Part shown: one piece after another, positions 33,351 to 45,523 of the stretch | Numbering within the stretch: the first letter of the stretch is position 1 | Layout: every line of letters begins with the position of its first letter | NCBI GenBank assembly: GCA_033032865.1 | Contig: JAWHQI010000013.1 | Span: 3,410,001 to 3,474,000, forward strand | Direction: 5' to 3' | Origin: Dactylorhiza incarnata | Lineage: Eukaryota > Streptophyta > Magnoliopsida > Asparagales > Orchidaceae | Length of the DNA stretch: 64,000 nucleotides | Made by a program: the position numbers and the translations under genes | Notes under the pieces: model-generated | The model's input: only the letters and a program-made list of their open reading frames with translations | Database searches by the model: none | What the model was told of the DNA's origin: nothing

Positions 33351-34606
33351 ATGTTGTTCCCTTTTTTATTTTTTATTATGAAAGAATCTGAATTGGCCGT
33401 TAAAGTTGCCGAGCTTCAAAACCAACTTTATCTCTTACAAGCCGCTCGAAGGCGCCAATTTAGTTGTCATTATTGTGGTGCGCCTCATCAAAGTGAGGAA
33501 TGCAATTTACATTCTTATTATCAAAATAAATTTTATGAAAATAATTATCTTCAATATAATGCCAATAATTTTGATTATAATTACGATCATAATTTTTCCT
33601 CTTTTCATGAAAATAATTCATCTTTCGATCAAAATTTTTCAAACTTTGATAATAATTACGATCAAAATTTCTCGGCTTTTCATGAAAATAATTTTCCAAA
33701 CTTTGATGAAAATGCTTTTTCTAATGAGAATAATTTTTCGGCGTTTAACAATTGTTCTTCTACCTCCGAAGTAGATTATTCTTGGTGGCAAGGTCACCCG
33801 GATAGTTTTCGGGGCGATGAAGATAAATCTTTAGATCCGAATTTTTGTTCTTCTTCTTTTGCGCCGCAATTGCCTTTCTCTAATTTTGGGGAATCTCCAT
33901 CGATTCAATTTGATACTTCCCCCCAAAATTTAGACGAAAATTTAAATTTTTCTAGTGTTTTTCTCCATCGTTGGATAATTTAGTTATGGAGGAACATGTG
34001 GTTTCGTGTAATCCCATAACATCTTTTACCAAAGATGAAGAAAACTTATTATACCAAGAATTTCTTAAGGTTATGGGCACCCCGAATGAAGTAGAAGAAG
34101 AACAAGTTTCTTCCCCTACTCCACCCGGATTTTATTTTTTTTGTCATGAATATTCACGAATTTCTTCTATCAAACCAAAAATTGATGAAAATTTTGTGTC
34201 CGAAAATTTTATTCCGCTTGGTAATGCACTAGATTTTCCTAATGAAAATTTTATTTTAGAAAAGGAACAACCGGAGCTCAATCATATATTTTCGCAAGCG
34301 CCTCCTCCCTGCAAAAAATTATCTAAATTGTTTAGTTCTGATTCTTTTGATACTAATAATTTCCTTGTAGATGATGTGCCGTTGCAACCAAACGTCTTCA
34401 GAGATCCATTTGCCGCTCATCTCCAGCTTTCCAAATTACCTAAGATTTGTTTAGGTAATTTGGATTCACAATTTCAAGCTCACCGACAGCAAAAGAATCA
34501 AGACTACAGCGGAGGAGTAGTCGGGCGACTGACGCCGGCACATTCGGCTCAGCGCGAATTAAGGGAGTTGCCTGTCCACCTCTCTTTTAAATTTCCTTTT
34601 TCCTAA
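33351..34606 (+). pseudogene. N1 gag-like zinc-knuckle protein
   Basis: The first part (33351-33983) opens with MLFPFLFFIMKESELAVKVA. It has a heptad-like stretch (VAELQNQLYLLQAA), one zinc knuckle CHYCGAPHQSEEC and then a striking Asn/Phe/Asp-rich low-complexity region with repeats of DNNYDQNFSAFHENNF. A single-base frameshift near 33960 moves the frame, which then stays open from 33971 to 34606. The end, RELRELPVHLSFKFPFS, resembles the end of the N2 ORF (TRELEQLPVHFSFHTPI). I recognise no catalytic domain. By position and zinc knuckle it resembles the nucleocapsid part of gag and might mark the RNA for packaging by a helper; that is inference. The first ATG could instead be internal, at MKESE. 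Confidence 0.65.
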
Positions 34607-35830
34607 CACTAACCGTCTAGCTTAAAGACGAGAAAAATAAAGCGCTCTTGGGAGTCACCCCTTGCTTATCTTTTTTTTTAAGTATTTTTCTTTTAAAGTT
34701 TATTTTCTTTCAAGTAGTCTTCAAACCTAGTTTTAAACATTGGGGGCAATGTTTAATTTTAAGTATGGGGGTGTAGCTTAGCTTTCATTGTATTTTTATT
34801 TGAAATTTTTTTTTATAAAAATTATAAAAATCTAATTTCTTGGAAAGGGCGCTTTGGGCTTGAACTCCCATCACAGCTCCTAGTACCTTGCGAACCCTTC
34901 ACCGGGTAGCCCTCGGGAAGTCCAAGAAATAATATTTATAAAAATAATAATAATAAATACGCCTAGCCTTGTTGTTTTTAATGTTCTAGAAATTTAGTTT
35001 GAGGTTTGATTATAAGTATTCTTACATTTTTAATTTAGCTAATTTTTTTTATCAGAATTTGTTAAATTTAAATTTGAAGTAATTTAATTTTAAGAAACAT
35101 TTTATGATTTTAATTTGATTAGAGAATCTATTTAGCACTACTTCTCCTTTTAATTTTAAATAGCTTCACTTTGTGGTAAATTGGCTAAACACCTCTAGAT
35201 TCCTATTATATTGCCTTTTAACTTTTAGATCTTAGGAAATTTCATTCCCCAAAAAATTTGCTCTCAAAATAGTTTAATTTATAAACTAGAAGTATTTCGC
35301 TACCCTTACCCTTTGTTGGCAATTAAAAAAAGTAGAAAAAAGATTATATGGTATGGAAAATAAGAGGATGAAATTCATTATTTTCCTAAACATATACAAT
35401 TTCCTATTCAAATGAGGTGAGAGGATAAAATATATCACCTCTATTCAAGAACTCTTCATTTTGCCATTTCGTTTAAACTCATCCCTAGCCAATTTCATTG
35501 TTTCTAGTCCTAAACTAAATTATTAAGAGAGCAATATTTTGGTAGGTGTTTTTTTCCTTAAGTTTCTTTTATGTTAGAGTGTTTATAATTTCAATCTAAT
35601 TTTGTTTGAAAATTTCTATAATTTTGATTGCTAAATAGTTATCTTGAGAAGTAGTTAGCTAAACAAATTTCTCTTTTTAAATTATCAACATAACTTATGA
35701 CTTAATTCTTGAATTCCTAAAAATTTGCTTTTGACTTATTCTTGGTTTAATAAAATTTTAGTTAATTAGAAATAATATCGATGTCTTGTAATTCTTTCCT
35801 CACTCTTTTGCTCTGGAATAGCAAAAGCTC
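34607..35830 (+). other. N1 3' untranslated region
   Basis: AT-rich non-coding DNA. It starts with a GCGCTCTTGGGAGTCACCCC block (34651-34670), a counterpart of the block shared by G1 and N2. It then has a polypurine-like AAGTATGGGGGTG (34760-34772) and the second copy of the direct repeat (34843-34925). No gene is seen. Confidence 0.75.
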
Positions 35831-35845
35831 AAGTATGGGGGTGTT
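35831..35845 (+). other. N1 polypurine tract
   Basis: AAGTATGGGGGTGTT adjoins the 3' LTR start TGATGTGTAC. The core repeats a tract at 34760-34772. Confidence 0.85.
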
Positions 35846-36988
35846 TGATGTGTACATTTTGTACTCATCTTTTAGTATTATTTTAATATAGTTTTAAATT
35901 GAATTTATATAATTTATATGTATTTTCTTATTTAATCTGTTCCTTTTTAATTTCTTCAACTAATTTAAGCTTAGTTTATGTTTTGCAGGTTTTCTGGGCA
36001 CTTTGAGTTAAAATGTCAAGTACACGCCCTTGGTCACCGGCGTGACCAGGGGCGTGACAGCCTAGATGTGTTCCAGACCTAATTCCGCCACCACCGGGGC
36101 GTTCCGTGAAGAATTCACCAAGTACACGCCCCAGGTCACGAGCGTGACCAAGGGCGTGACCCAATGTCACGGCCGCAACCCGCTGAGCTCGACGAACTGC
36201 TCCTGGCTGCTGTGTTCGACGAAAAGGCTGCGTTCGACGAAAACACTGAGCTCGACGAAATGGCTCCTGCATTCGACGAAATGGCTCCTTCGTTCGACAA
36301 AATTGCTGCGTTCAACGAACACGCTGAGATCGACGAAATGGCAGAGATCGACGAATGTTCAACAACGCTCTTTCCCGCCGAAGTTTTCCGCCAAAACCAG
36401 ATTTTAAGATTACACGCCCCAGGTCACGGGCGTGACCTAGGGCGTGACGCACCTGAATCGCCTGCATTAATGACATTCGGCGTCCTTTTCGCACCCAAAT
36501 GATCGCGCGCCTTACACGCCCTTGGTCACGGGCGTGACCATGGGCATGTAACCCAAAATCTCTGCCTATTTAAAGCCAGCTTCACCAGGAATTTTGGAGA
36601 AGTTTGGGGACGAATTTTGGGAGTTCAAATCTCCTTTTCTTGTTTTATTTTCATGTTTTTAGTAGCCTTGTACGTCTTTTTCTTATTAGCATTTGTAGTT
36701 TTCAATGCAATAGTTGTAATTTCCTTTTCATAGTTTGTAATCTCTTTTGCATTTCAATAAAATAAAATAGTTCTCTTTCTCTTTTCCACTATCTCTTTTA
36801 TCATGTACTCTTTTATTCCTTTCATTTCCTCCATCTCCATGAGTAACTAAAATATTATTAGTACTCGATCGAGATGATCCAAGGAATGATATAAGTCATG
36901 AAATAATCTATAGTTGCTATTTCTCTTTTCGAAAATGCTTAAGATTTACCCTTGATTATAAGATAACGAGAATATATTTTCAATATAA
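35846..36988 (+). repeat. N1 3' LTR, truncated
   Basis: It matches the 5' LTR from its first base to about 36988, where homology stops (CAATATA, then CTCTTTTTATT). About 550 bp are missing from its 3' end. Confidence 0.88.
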
Positions 36989-37511
36989 TCTCTTTTTATT
37001 CGGCGCCCAGACACTCTCTTTTTATTTATTTGCACTTGCTTATTTGTTTTATTTCAAATTTGGGACTTTATTTACTTTGGTCTGCATTTAGCGAAGTGTT
37101 TTGGGCTGCGTTTAGCCGCTCCTCCTTGTAGGCCTTTAAATAGGCCAAACCTTCTCTATTTTGATAATGTTGAATGAAATTGAAAACAAAGCTTCCAAAC
37201 CCTAATCTCCCCTATTCCTCCTTGCCTCCTTGTGACTGTCGGCCCCCTCTTTTCTCTTCACCTTGAGGTTCGGCCTCTTCATCCTCACTCTCCCCCTCCT
37301 AGACCGCCAGCCTCTCCCCCTCTCCCTATTCCCTAAGCCCTCCTCCACTTGTTCCTCAAGAACCGACCCCTCCTCCACCCTCTTGGATAGTTCTCGGCCG
37401 ACCACCCTCCCTTTCCTCCCTTGAAGATTTGCGGTCTCCACCCTAGATCCGAGAGAGGCAAGCTCGGCTAAGGCAAAGAGGCCCCTCTAGGGCTTTGTTC
37501 ATGGCGGCGGA
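36989..37511 (+). other. U1: unassigned promoter-like DNA, left of N2
   Basis: I do not recognise this segment. It has a TATA-like AGGCCTTTAAATAGGCC (37131-37147) and a CT-rich leader-like stretch (37195-37440), and it ends at an ATG (37501) where N2 is inserted. The plus strand across the N2 site would read a short frame beginning MAADREGERAL and soon stopping. It could be part of another LTR or a 5' leader; there is no evidence of a real gene. Confidence 0.4.
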
Positions 37512-38949
37512 TGATGGCGCAAATCTCGCACACCGCTATAGGCGGTAGCTCGACTACGACACGAAATGGCAGTGTACCGATCGTTCAAGTAATATAAAAC
37601 GAGGAGTAATCCTCGAGTATCGAATCTCGAGGGAACACAGTAAGGTGGAGCTATCTATCGAGGAAGGACTTGAGATCGAAGTCCTTTAAGGAGGATGGAT
37701 TGCGGAAACGGGGTGGGGGGTTGATTTGGTTTGTGGAAAATAAAGTGAAAAATCTATTACTACTCCTATGCAATGCCGCTATGCAAAGCTTCGCTTCGCA
37801 GAATGGAATCTACGTAGGCCTTGAGCGCACTACTTCGTAAGGGCAGATGGACGAGTAGGCAAATGGAATGAGGGTCGTAAGCACCTCTTCGACACGCACG
37901 CCACTAGCAATTGCTAGTGCGGCAACGAACGCGACGGCGGGATGGATGATGGAATGGGGCGCACCTCAAGCAACATAAACATAAAATGACATCACATAGA
38001 CATGAAATCAAGAAATATAAACAAGTTTATGCACTCTACTTCATCATAATAGTGAGATCTACACATATACACAACAATAAGAGAAGTACAAGGCAAGAAA
38101 TCGACCGAATCCGAAGTCTTGTTGAAGATTCACGGTTGAAATCGTTGGGTTGTCAACCCGCGTCCAAGCTCGGTCAGCAACTGCATCCGGGGTAGAGAGA
38201 GCTGTCACTACTCTCCAATGGACCCGTCTTCTTCGTCTCACGATCCGGAGGAGGTTGCAAGCTTCCTCTTGCTTGAAGGTGATGGCATATAGATCTCTCT
38301 TGAAGCCCTAGGATGAAGGAGGAGGCCAAAGGGACGAAACCCTGGTGGAAAAGGCGGAATCGCGCTGCTGTACGACGCGTACGGATCTCTCCCGGTTTAG
38401 GTCAAAACTGCAACTTTTATAGAAAATCGACAGAAAATTGGTCGCGCACGGTCGAACGCACGACCGTGCGTCGACCGTGCGATACTTAAGCTCAGTAGGC
38501 GTGCAGGGGAAGAAGACCTTCCGCCCGTGCGATTTGTTCACGCACGACCAACGCCGCCCGTGCGCTAAGACGCACGAGTAAACTCCGATGCTCCATTTTC
38601 CTGCCCAGACAAAAACGCACGATCGAACAGACCGTGCGTCAAGGAAAACACACGACCGTGCGATATGCACAGAAATTACATTGGGGAAAACGGGGCGATC
38701 AGGTCACCTGCATACATGACACACAAGCTGGGAATCCACGTCCAGCAGCACAGGGATACAGAAAATACCATGGGGAGCACGAAGTGCTTACCCCCAACAA
38801 CAAAGTGCGCAATTGCACACAAAAACAGGTATAACTATATACTTCTAACAAAAGCATAACTAAAGGAAATATGAACGAAACTGAAGCACAAAAGCAGAAA
38901 AAACTAGCCTAAATGAGTCCGAAAATATGTATATAATAGGGACTCATCA
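37512..38949 (-). repeat. N2 LTR A (3' LTR)
   Basis: 1438 bp, highly similar to LTR C along its length. A cluster of CGCACGACCGTGCG-like motifs lies at 38440-38665. Confidence 0.9.
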
Positions 38950-40681
38950 CACCCCAGACTTACCTGTTTGGGCGTCCCGAGCAAACAAATCCGGCGGAGT
39001 ATAAAAAAGGTAGCTAGAGTAGAAAATTACAAAGACAGAGTAAGATGCGAAGTATCATACACATGCTCATAAAAATTCTGTAGAAGAAGATTCTAACTAT
39101 ACTAACAAATTTACAATAGTATAAATGCGTAGATAAAGATTTATATGTACTCAGATGGTGAATCATGAAGAATTTAAGCGGTCATGCCCGGTGTGAAAGT
39201 AAACAAGCCACTTAGGAGGGTGTTACTAAAGCTAGAATTAGGGAATAACTCCGTTGAAATCCATCAACGACGAGGACCATAAGCTTGCCCGGTTACACTC
39301 TCTCCACGACGCTAGCAAACTCACAAGTTAAATCAATAGGGCTTTACGGTTATAATGGGGCTTAGGTTACGGTATGATATTTAAAGATAAACAAGATGGC
39401 TACGCAACCCAATTGAGTCACAAGATAACGCTGAACCCAAAACAAGACCACAAATGATGCTAGGTGACACACCCCCAGACTTAGCTTGAAAACTGGGTGT
39501 GCACACAGCCTACTCCAGCAAAATAGCAACTGAATTTTCTAAAACGCACAAGGGGATTTCATTTCATTCTACTTATTTTTTTTTCAGATTTTTCTTTTAA
39601 CTTCACTTTTTTTTTCTTTTTCTTTTTCTTTTAACCACGGTTGGTTTACAAAAAGGAGTTCAGCAAAATATAAATTTTTCTTTCACATCACAAGGGTTCC
39701 ACGCATCACATCCAAATATGAAATGTAATTTCAATTAACTTATTATTTGGTTGCGAAAATAGGATAAGCTTCAGGCTTTGGTGACTGAAAGAGGAGCTGA
39801 AACAAAGGAGGGGTAGGCACAAATTTGGCTTGCAAAGGTAAGCGTATAGGTCAAGGAAAACAAGGCTCAAACTAGCCAAACAAAAGCCTACGTCATATTT
39901 AACAAAATGAGCTGCTCTCACCCATGCTTCAAGAGTTGCTTGGGGCAAGTTCTTAGCCCACGAGAAAGGTAAACCTTCCTTCCGACTCGAGCAACACACA
40001 ACTAGCGCTCGCTTACACACAACACCGTGCTACCGTAAATTTCAGCCACATTCACCAAATGAGTATGATAAATCAACAACTACGCAAGAATACTAATTGT
40101 AAATTAAAAGCATAGAGATAATCTAATTTTACTCACATTTTTATGGAAGCATGTGGATGCGACTAGAGCACTACAAGAGTCAACATTATACTCTGAATTG
40201 AAATTCCTAAGCTAACATCCTATTTCATATTCCTACCAAAATTAGTATGAACGGAAATACGCATACAAGTTAGTGCGCTCTCAAGTGGTTGCTAAGTGTG
40301 CAGACAAAATGAACAAAAATGATTCTTAGAGAAAGAAACTTCTAGCATGCAAAATAACTGTGCACGTGAGTGGATACACAAAAATATCTCCCCCAAACTT
40401 AAACTATGCATTAAGATATTCTAAAACAAAGTTAGGGGAAGAGTGTACCCAATGCTCAGCAAGTAAGCATTCTGGAAGCCTGTAGTGAAACTCTACGAAG
40501 AATCACGACCACCGCCTTCACAAATAGAAAATACCTGCAAAGAGTGGTCTCCGCACACGAAAACTAAAATATCACAAAATAAGCTAGTTTTTGCAGGGGA
40601 TAAATTAAAAGACAAGAAAAATTAAGATAACTACTGGGGTTATTGTCATCCCAGCATGACTTATTCAGGAAGGTGAGGGTC
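38950..40681 (-). other. N2 I1 3' untranslated region with three polypurine-like tracts
   Basis: Tracts (plus-strand reading) lie at 38950-38962 (CACCCCAGACTTA, next to LTR A), 39468-39482 (CACACCCCCAGACTT) and 40388-40400 (CTCCCCCAAACTT). The region has clear homology in order and spacing to G1 20201-21640 and I2 43738-45150. No protein domain is present. Confidence 0.8.
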
Positions 40682-41924
40682 TTAGATGGGAGTATGGAAA
40701 GAGAAGTGGACAGGCAACTGTTCTAATTCCCGTGTCGGTAGAGGGTACCGATACGGCAATAAAACAGTGATTCCCCTACCTAAATAAAGATACCTGCTGA
40801 ACACAGGTAGCGGGAATAGGAAGTAAGAAGAGGAGGAGGCCTGGTCCTCACTCATCTCACCACAAAATAAATCCTTGCCTAGCAAGGTGTCATCTCCAGG
40901 GAGGTGGCAGGAGAAAGAGATCAATGATGGAGCTTCCTCATTGGAGGAGGGATCAACCTCCTCGCACATGAGGATGCTATCATCATTGACTTGAGCTGGA
41001 AGCTCCAAGTCCTCCTGATGTACCAGTGGAGACTCAACCAACACAGGCTCAGATATAGCAGAAGGGGGGGTCAAGAAATAAAAGAGAAGAAGAACATAAA
41101 TAAAAAACGAGCGGGGGAGTGGTCCCGGACTCACTCCTAATAGGTTGGGAAAGTAAAATAATATCGGCATTGTCAACAATGCCACAAGATTCGGCGGGAT
41201 CGTCTGTGGCCAAGCTAAGGATTTGGACTTCCTCCACCGGTGCTGAGGAAAGCTCCTCTTCACCTAGAAGGTTGTCCTCCTCCATAGGAGCAGGTACACT
41301 TAGATCACCGGCCTCATCCTACGACACATCCTCGACAATGTCATCTAAAATAAATGTACTAGAATGCACAATAGGAGGGGGAAGGGTGCTTGGATAAAAG
41401 TCCAGCACTGGTTCCTCACAAAGAATCAAATCTATGCTAGGAGATGGGTGTACAGGGAAGATCGGCTCAGCCATGTCAGTGCCCAGATCAGCCACACATT
41501 TGGTGACCGTGTCCACATCATACCCTTCATAAGATGAAGGTGATATGGCCACATAACCAGATGTCGAAGGTGTGCCGCCATAGGTAGGAGTCGGGACGAT
41601 CCGGATATCCGGCTCGTCATCCTCGTCCAATTGGCGAAGATACTCGGCATAATCCTTCAAGGCATGATCCATGCTCTGACAAAACAAGCACTGCCTAATG
41701 GGCTTCTTTGGCACAGCGTGTGCTGATGCCGAAAAGAAGATTGACGGTAAAGGCGTGGCAGAATAGCCATAAGACTTCCGCGCACCATATGGAGTACCAG
41801 ACGAAGTCGGTGCTCCATATGCTGGGCTGGTAGTGCTAGGGCTACTATCTCCCTTTGGACATCTATCGCTAGCGTGAGAGATATCTCCACAAAAATGGCA
41901 ACGAATATTAAATGCAGACCACAT
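40682..41924 (-). pseudogene. N2 I1 zinc-knuckle gag-like ORF
   Basis: I choose the ATG at 41924 (MWSAFNIRCHFCGDISHASD), because the I2 copy starts at the same place (MWAHLNIRC). The first zinc knuckle CHFCGDISHASDRC is intact. A second (CLFCQSMDHALKDY) has lost its last Cys. The shared phrase DEPDIRIVP and a Ser/Thr/Pro-rich region follow. A TAG at 41319-41321 interrupts the frame, which continues to 41049. Then, after a pyrimidine-rich, possibly intronic stretch, another frame (to 40682) ends in TRELEQLPVHFSFHTPI, like N1. No catalytic motif is seen. The role is unknown; the knuckles suggest RNA binding. Confidence 0.65.
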
Positions 41925-42115
41925 TTTGTGAAGATAAAATGATTCAAAATGCAGAAAACTATTGTGCAAAATAATACACCTAACAAAAATTTACTTAACA
42001 GCCTAATATAAACAGTAAAACAGAATAAGAAGAAATAAAACAAAAATGCGATAAACAAATGGAAAGGGCTTTAATCTCAGATTCTCCCTCTCCAGAAAAC
42101 TCACACGTCTGTGTT

Positions 42116-42132
42116 CCCCGGCAACGGCGCCA
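42116..42132 (-). other. N2 I1 primer binding site (tRNA-Asp)
   Basis: The minus strand reads TGGCGCCGTTGCCGGGG, six bases from LTR B. It is functional in form, so LTR B acts as the 5' LTR for I1. Confidence 0.88.
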
Positions 42133-42138
42133 AAAACT

Positions 42139-43737
42139 TGATGCGCAAATCTCGCACACCGCTATAGGCGGTAGCTCGACTGCGACACGAAACGGCAGTG
42201 TATCGATCGTTCAAGTTATAAAAATGGGAAGTTATCCCCAAGTATCGATCTCTCAAGGAATGCAGGATGTGGTGATGGGTGATCTAGACTATTGCAGAAA
42301 TAAGAGATGCGGTGATCTAGACTATTGCAGAAATAAGAGATGCGGTGATCTAGACTATTGTGATGGGTGATCTAGACTATTGCAGAAACAAGAGATGCGG
42401 GTCAAAACTCCGCTTCGCAAGGCAAGATGGATGCAACGGTCGCGATGCCGTGCTTCGGAAGGCGCGTGGAAGGAAAGTAACTGTGACGATTGAGGGTGAC
42501 ACACACCTCTTCGAACAATGGGGGTGAGTGCAGCGGCCGCGATGCCGTGCTTCAGTATGTGGGTGAAATGGCTACAGTGCGGGGTTTTGATGAGGGTCGA
42601 AAGCACCTCTTCACTCTTACCTCTAACTTTTGCTAGAGTGAGCTAGCTAGAACGTGTGTGTGGAAGTGGAGTGGAGTGGGTGTAAGCGGACGCAACACAG
42701 AGCAATACAAAGGAGATTATGTCAAGTTCATTACACAAATATTCATCTAGTTATACAAGATAAGTTAAGAGAAAACCACTCAAGAAGGTGAGCCGTCGGT
42801 CACGGCCGGAATAGCGGGTTGTCAATCCGCTTCCGAACTCGGTCGAGGGGTGCTTCCGGTGCCAGAGATCTGTCACTTTCTCCGGTGATCTTCCACTTTC
42901 TCCGCAACAACTTGAAGAACACTCGCTAGGAAAGCTTTGCTGACGGCCGGAAGGGCTCCCCGATGGTAGAGAAACAACTCTTGGTCGCCGGAGGAATCTC
43001 CCGAATGATCGGAATGGAATGGGGATGAAGATGGGATGGAAATCGCCCAAAAACGGCGGAAGAATCACGCCCCCGTCTGTCTCTCTCGGTCCCCTTGCCC
43101 CGATTCCAGCTTTTTATAGGAAACAGGCTGAAAATTGGTCACGCGCGGTCGAACACACGATCGTGCGCGTACCGTGTGATATTAACGGATAAAGTATGGC
43201 TTGTAGAATATGCTGCGCCGCCCGTGCGATTTGTTCACGCACGACCAACGCCGCCCATGCGTTCAAACGCACGGGTAAAATCCGACGCTCTGAAATCACA
43301 AAGATACAGGTCGACCGTGCGTTTTACTCACGCACGGGCGAATTTGCCCGTGCGTCAAAACACACGAGTAAACTCCGACGCTCCATTTTCTTCCCAGACA
43401 CAAACGCACGACTGCACAGACCGTGCGTTAAGGAAACGCACGACCGTGCGATATGCACAGAAATTACTTTTGGGGGAAAACGGAACGATCAGGTCACCTG
43501 CAAACAAGACATACCCGCTGGGGCATAGAAACAAAGCTCCCCAACGACATAAAATATGCACCAAAAAGAATAAAAGGGGATCATCCAAGATAACACACAG
43601 AATAAGGCTTTGGAAGGTACTATTACGCAAATGAACTACTAATCTAATATGAGCGATAATCCACCTAATATGGAGTACCTATGCATGATAATAAGCCTAA
43701 ATGAGTCCTAAAACATGTATATAATGGAGACTCATCA
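42139..43737 (-). repeat. N2 LTR B (middle LTR, diverged type)
   Basis: 1599 bp. The first 110 bases and the last part resemble LTRs A and C, but the centre differs. It carries a tandem repeat (42271-42401), a duplicated GCGATGCCGTGCTTC block (about 42442 and 42539) and its own CGCACG cluster (43140-43450). Parts resemble the G1 LTR (GCAGCGGCCGCGATGCCG), so it looks chimeric. Confidence 0.85.
42271..42401. repeat. Tandem repeat in LTR B
   Basis: GATCTAGACTATTGCAGAAA-type units start at 42281, 42314, 42347 and 42369: two steps of 33 bp and one short step of 22 bp. Confidence 0.88.
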
Positions 43738-45523
43738 CACCCCCAGACTTACTCGTTTGCACATCTCGGGCAAACACTCGATCCTATGGTAGAAAAATGA
43801 ACGTTAAGGAAGCAACTGTGCAGGCGAAACACGATGGGAAGTAAAGACTAACGAGCGTTAAAATAAAGTAGAAAAGATTTTAAAACAAAGACTATATTTT
43901 AAGAACTTCTACAAGTGTAAAATACAAAATACTACTACTCTGAGGTGAATTTTTGGTGAATCGTACAGTTACGCCCTAGGGAAAATAGCGTGAGCTGCTG
44001 AGGTAAGCGTTGTTCAAATTGGATCTCAAGAAAGAGCTCTCCAAGAAATCCATCAAGGTCGATGGTCATATGCTTGCCCTTTCACACCTTCTCCACTGCA
44101 TGAGACGATCTCATCAAGAATCAGTAGGACTTTTAGGTTAGACTTGGGCTTGGGTTAAGGTACGGTAATGAAGTAGAAGAACGTAGGCTAAACGCACTCA
44201 ACCTCCAGAAAATAAACAAAACTGAACCTTAACATCTTCACCTTGAAGCACACTCCCCCATACTTCATTTAAGCACTATGGTGTGCGCGAGACTACCACA
44301 CTTGTGGTTCGATTCTTTTTAGAGATCTTTTACTCCTTTTTTAGATCCATAGAGACATAATTTAGGATCAATCAAAATTTTTTTTCAATCTCATCATTTT
44401 TTTCTGCGCGCACACACCACATCACACAACCACATATTTGTTCTCCGCTTCGCATAATCATCATCAATATGTATAAGTTTCAAAGCTTGACTCTAGTGCG
44501 TTTTAGGTTAGGATATGGGGCCTTGGTGAACGATTAGTGGAGTTTAACAAATAGGAAAGGTAAGGCTCAACGGGGCTAGCAAAGGATGACGTTAGGTTGG
44601 GAAATCAAAGCTCAACCGGACCAAATGATGGCCTACGTCATGCTCCCAACAAGATCATTCAACGCACTCGTTTTGAAAATAGCTTGGAGCAAGTTCTTAA
44701 CCACCGAACGAGGTCTCCTCTCCTTCCAACTCAAACAACACGAGGCTAATAGCTCTTCTACACTCGACCAAGGGCTACCGCTAGATTCACCAAATTCACC
44801 GTTTGAGTAGAGTATTAAGTAATTACACAAATGAAGTAAATAAAACAATAACTTTGTAATTAAATCTATTCTACGTGAATTTTTAAGCTGCGTGAGCACT
44901 CTACTAGCAGCACCGCACGGGTCACATCCTGTTCAGCCACACAATCCTAAACAAACAATCAAACTTCTAAACATATACATCAAGCACTTACACGATAATT
45001 GCGCACGAGTAAAAATAAAACGCATGTGGTGTGTGTTATGCAATGAGACAATAAATATAAATTTCCTAACACAACATTCTAGCATGCATGTGCGTGTGGC
45101 GTAAGCAAAGGCTCGCCCCCCCCCCCCCCCCCCCCCCAGACTTGCATTGAAACACAAGAAAATATAATCTTTTGAAGCAAACTAAGAGCTGGGTTAAGAG
45201 TACCTATGCTCCTAAGAGCATGCCAGAAGAGCGGTATAATCCTTCTTCAATGATCTCCTCCTCTTCATCCAATCAGGTTCACAACTGCATAGCTAAAAAC
45301 AAAAGCAAAAGCAAACAAAACATGATAGAGATTAAATCAAGCAAACGGAACCGGGTGGTTCCCATGGGTTGTCTCCCAAGAAGCCCTTTTGTTTAACGTC
45401 CTTAAAGGTGGACCAGATACCTGTATTAAAGCAGTTTATAGAATTTTTCACGCAAAATTAAAGAGAGGAGATCATCCAAGTCTACGCAGTATTATTACAC
45501 AACCAAATGGAGAAATCAACTAT
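43738..45523 (-). other. N2 I2 3' untranslated region
   Basis: Three polypurine-like tracts lie at 43738-43750 (next to LTR B), 44250-44265 and 45116-45142. The third contains a run of 22 C. The block GGTTCCCATGGGTTGTCTCC at 45357-45376 matches G1. It ends with ACTAT, the S1 target duplication. No gene is seen. Confidence 0.8.

Larger units (their letters stand above)
31364..36988 (+). mobile_element. N1: non-autonomous LTR element with a zinc-knuckle ORF
   Basis: The 5' LTR is 31364-33055, the Asp-tRNA PBS 33062-33078, the internal region only 2.8 kb, a polypurine tract sits at 35831-35845, and the 3' LTR (from 35846) is truncated near 36988. The only coding region is one small gag-like ORF. 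There is no protease, RT or integrase. Because the 3' end is lost, no target duplication can be checked. The LTR ends (TGATG...CATCA) and PBS tie it to G1 and N2. Confidence 0.85.
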
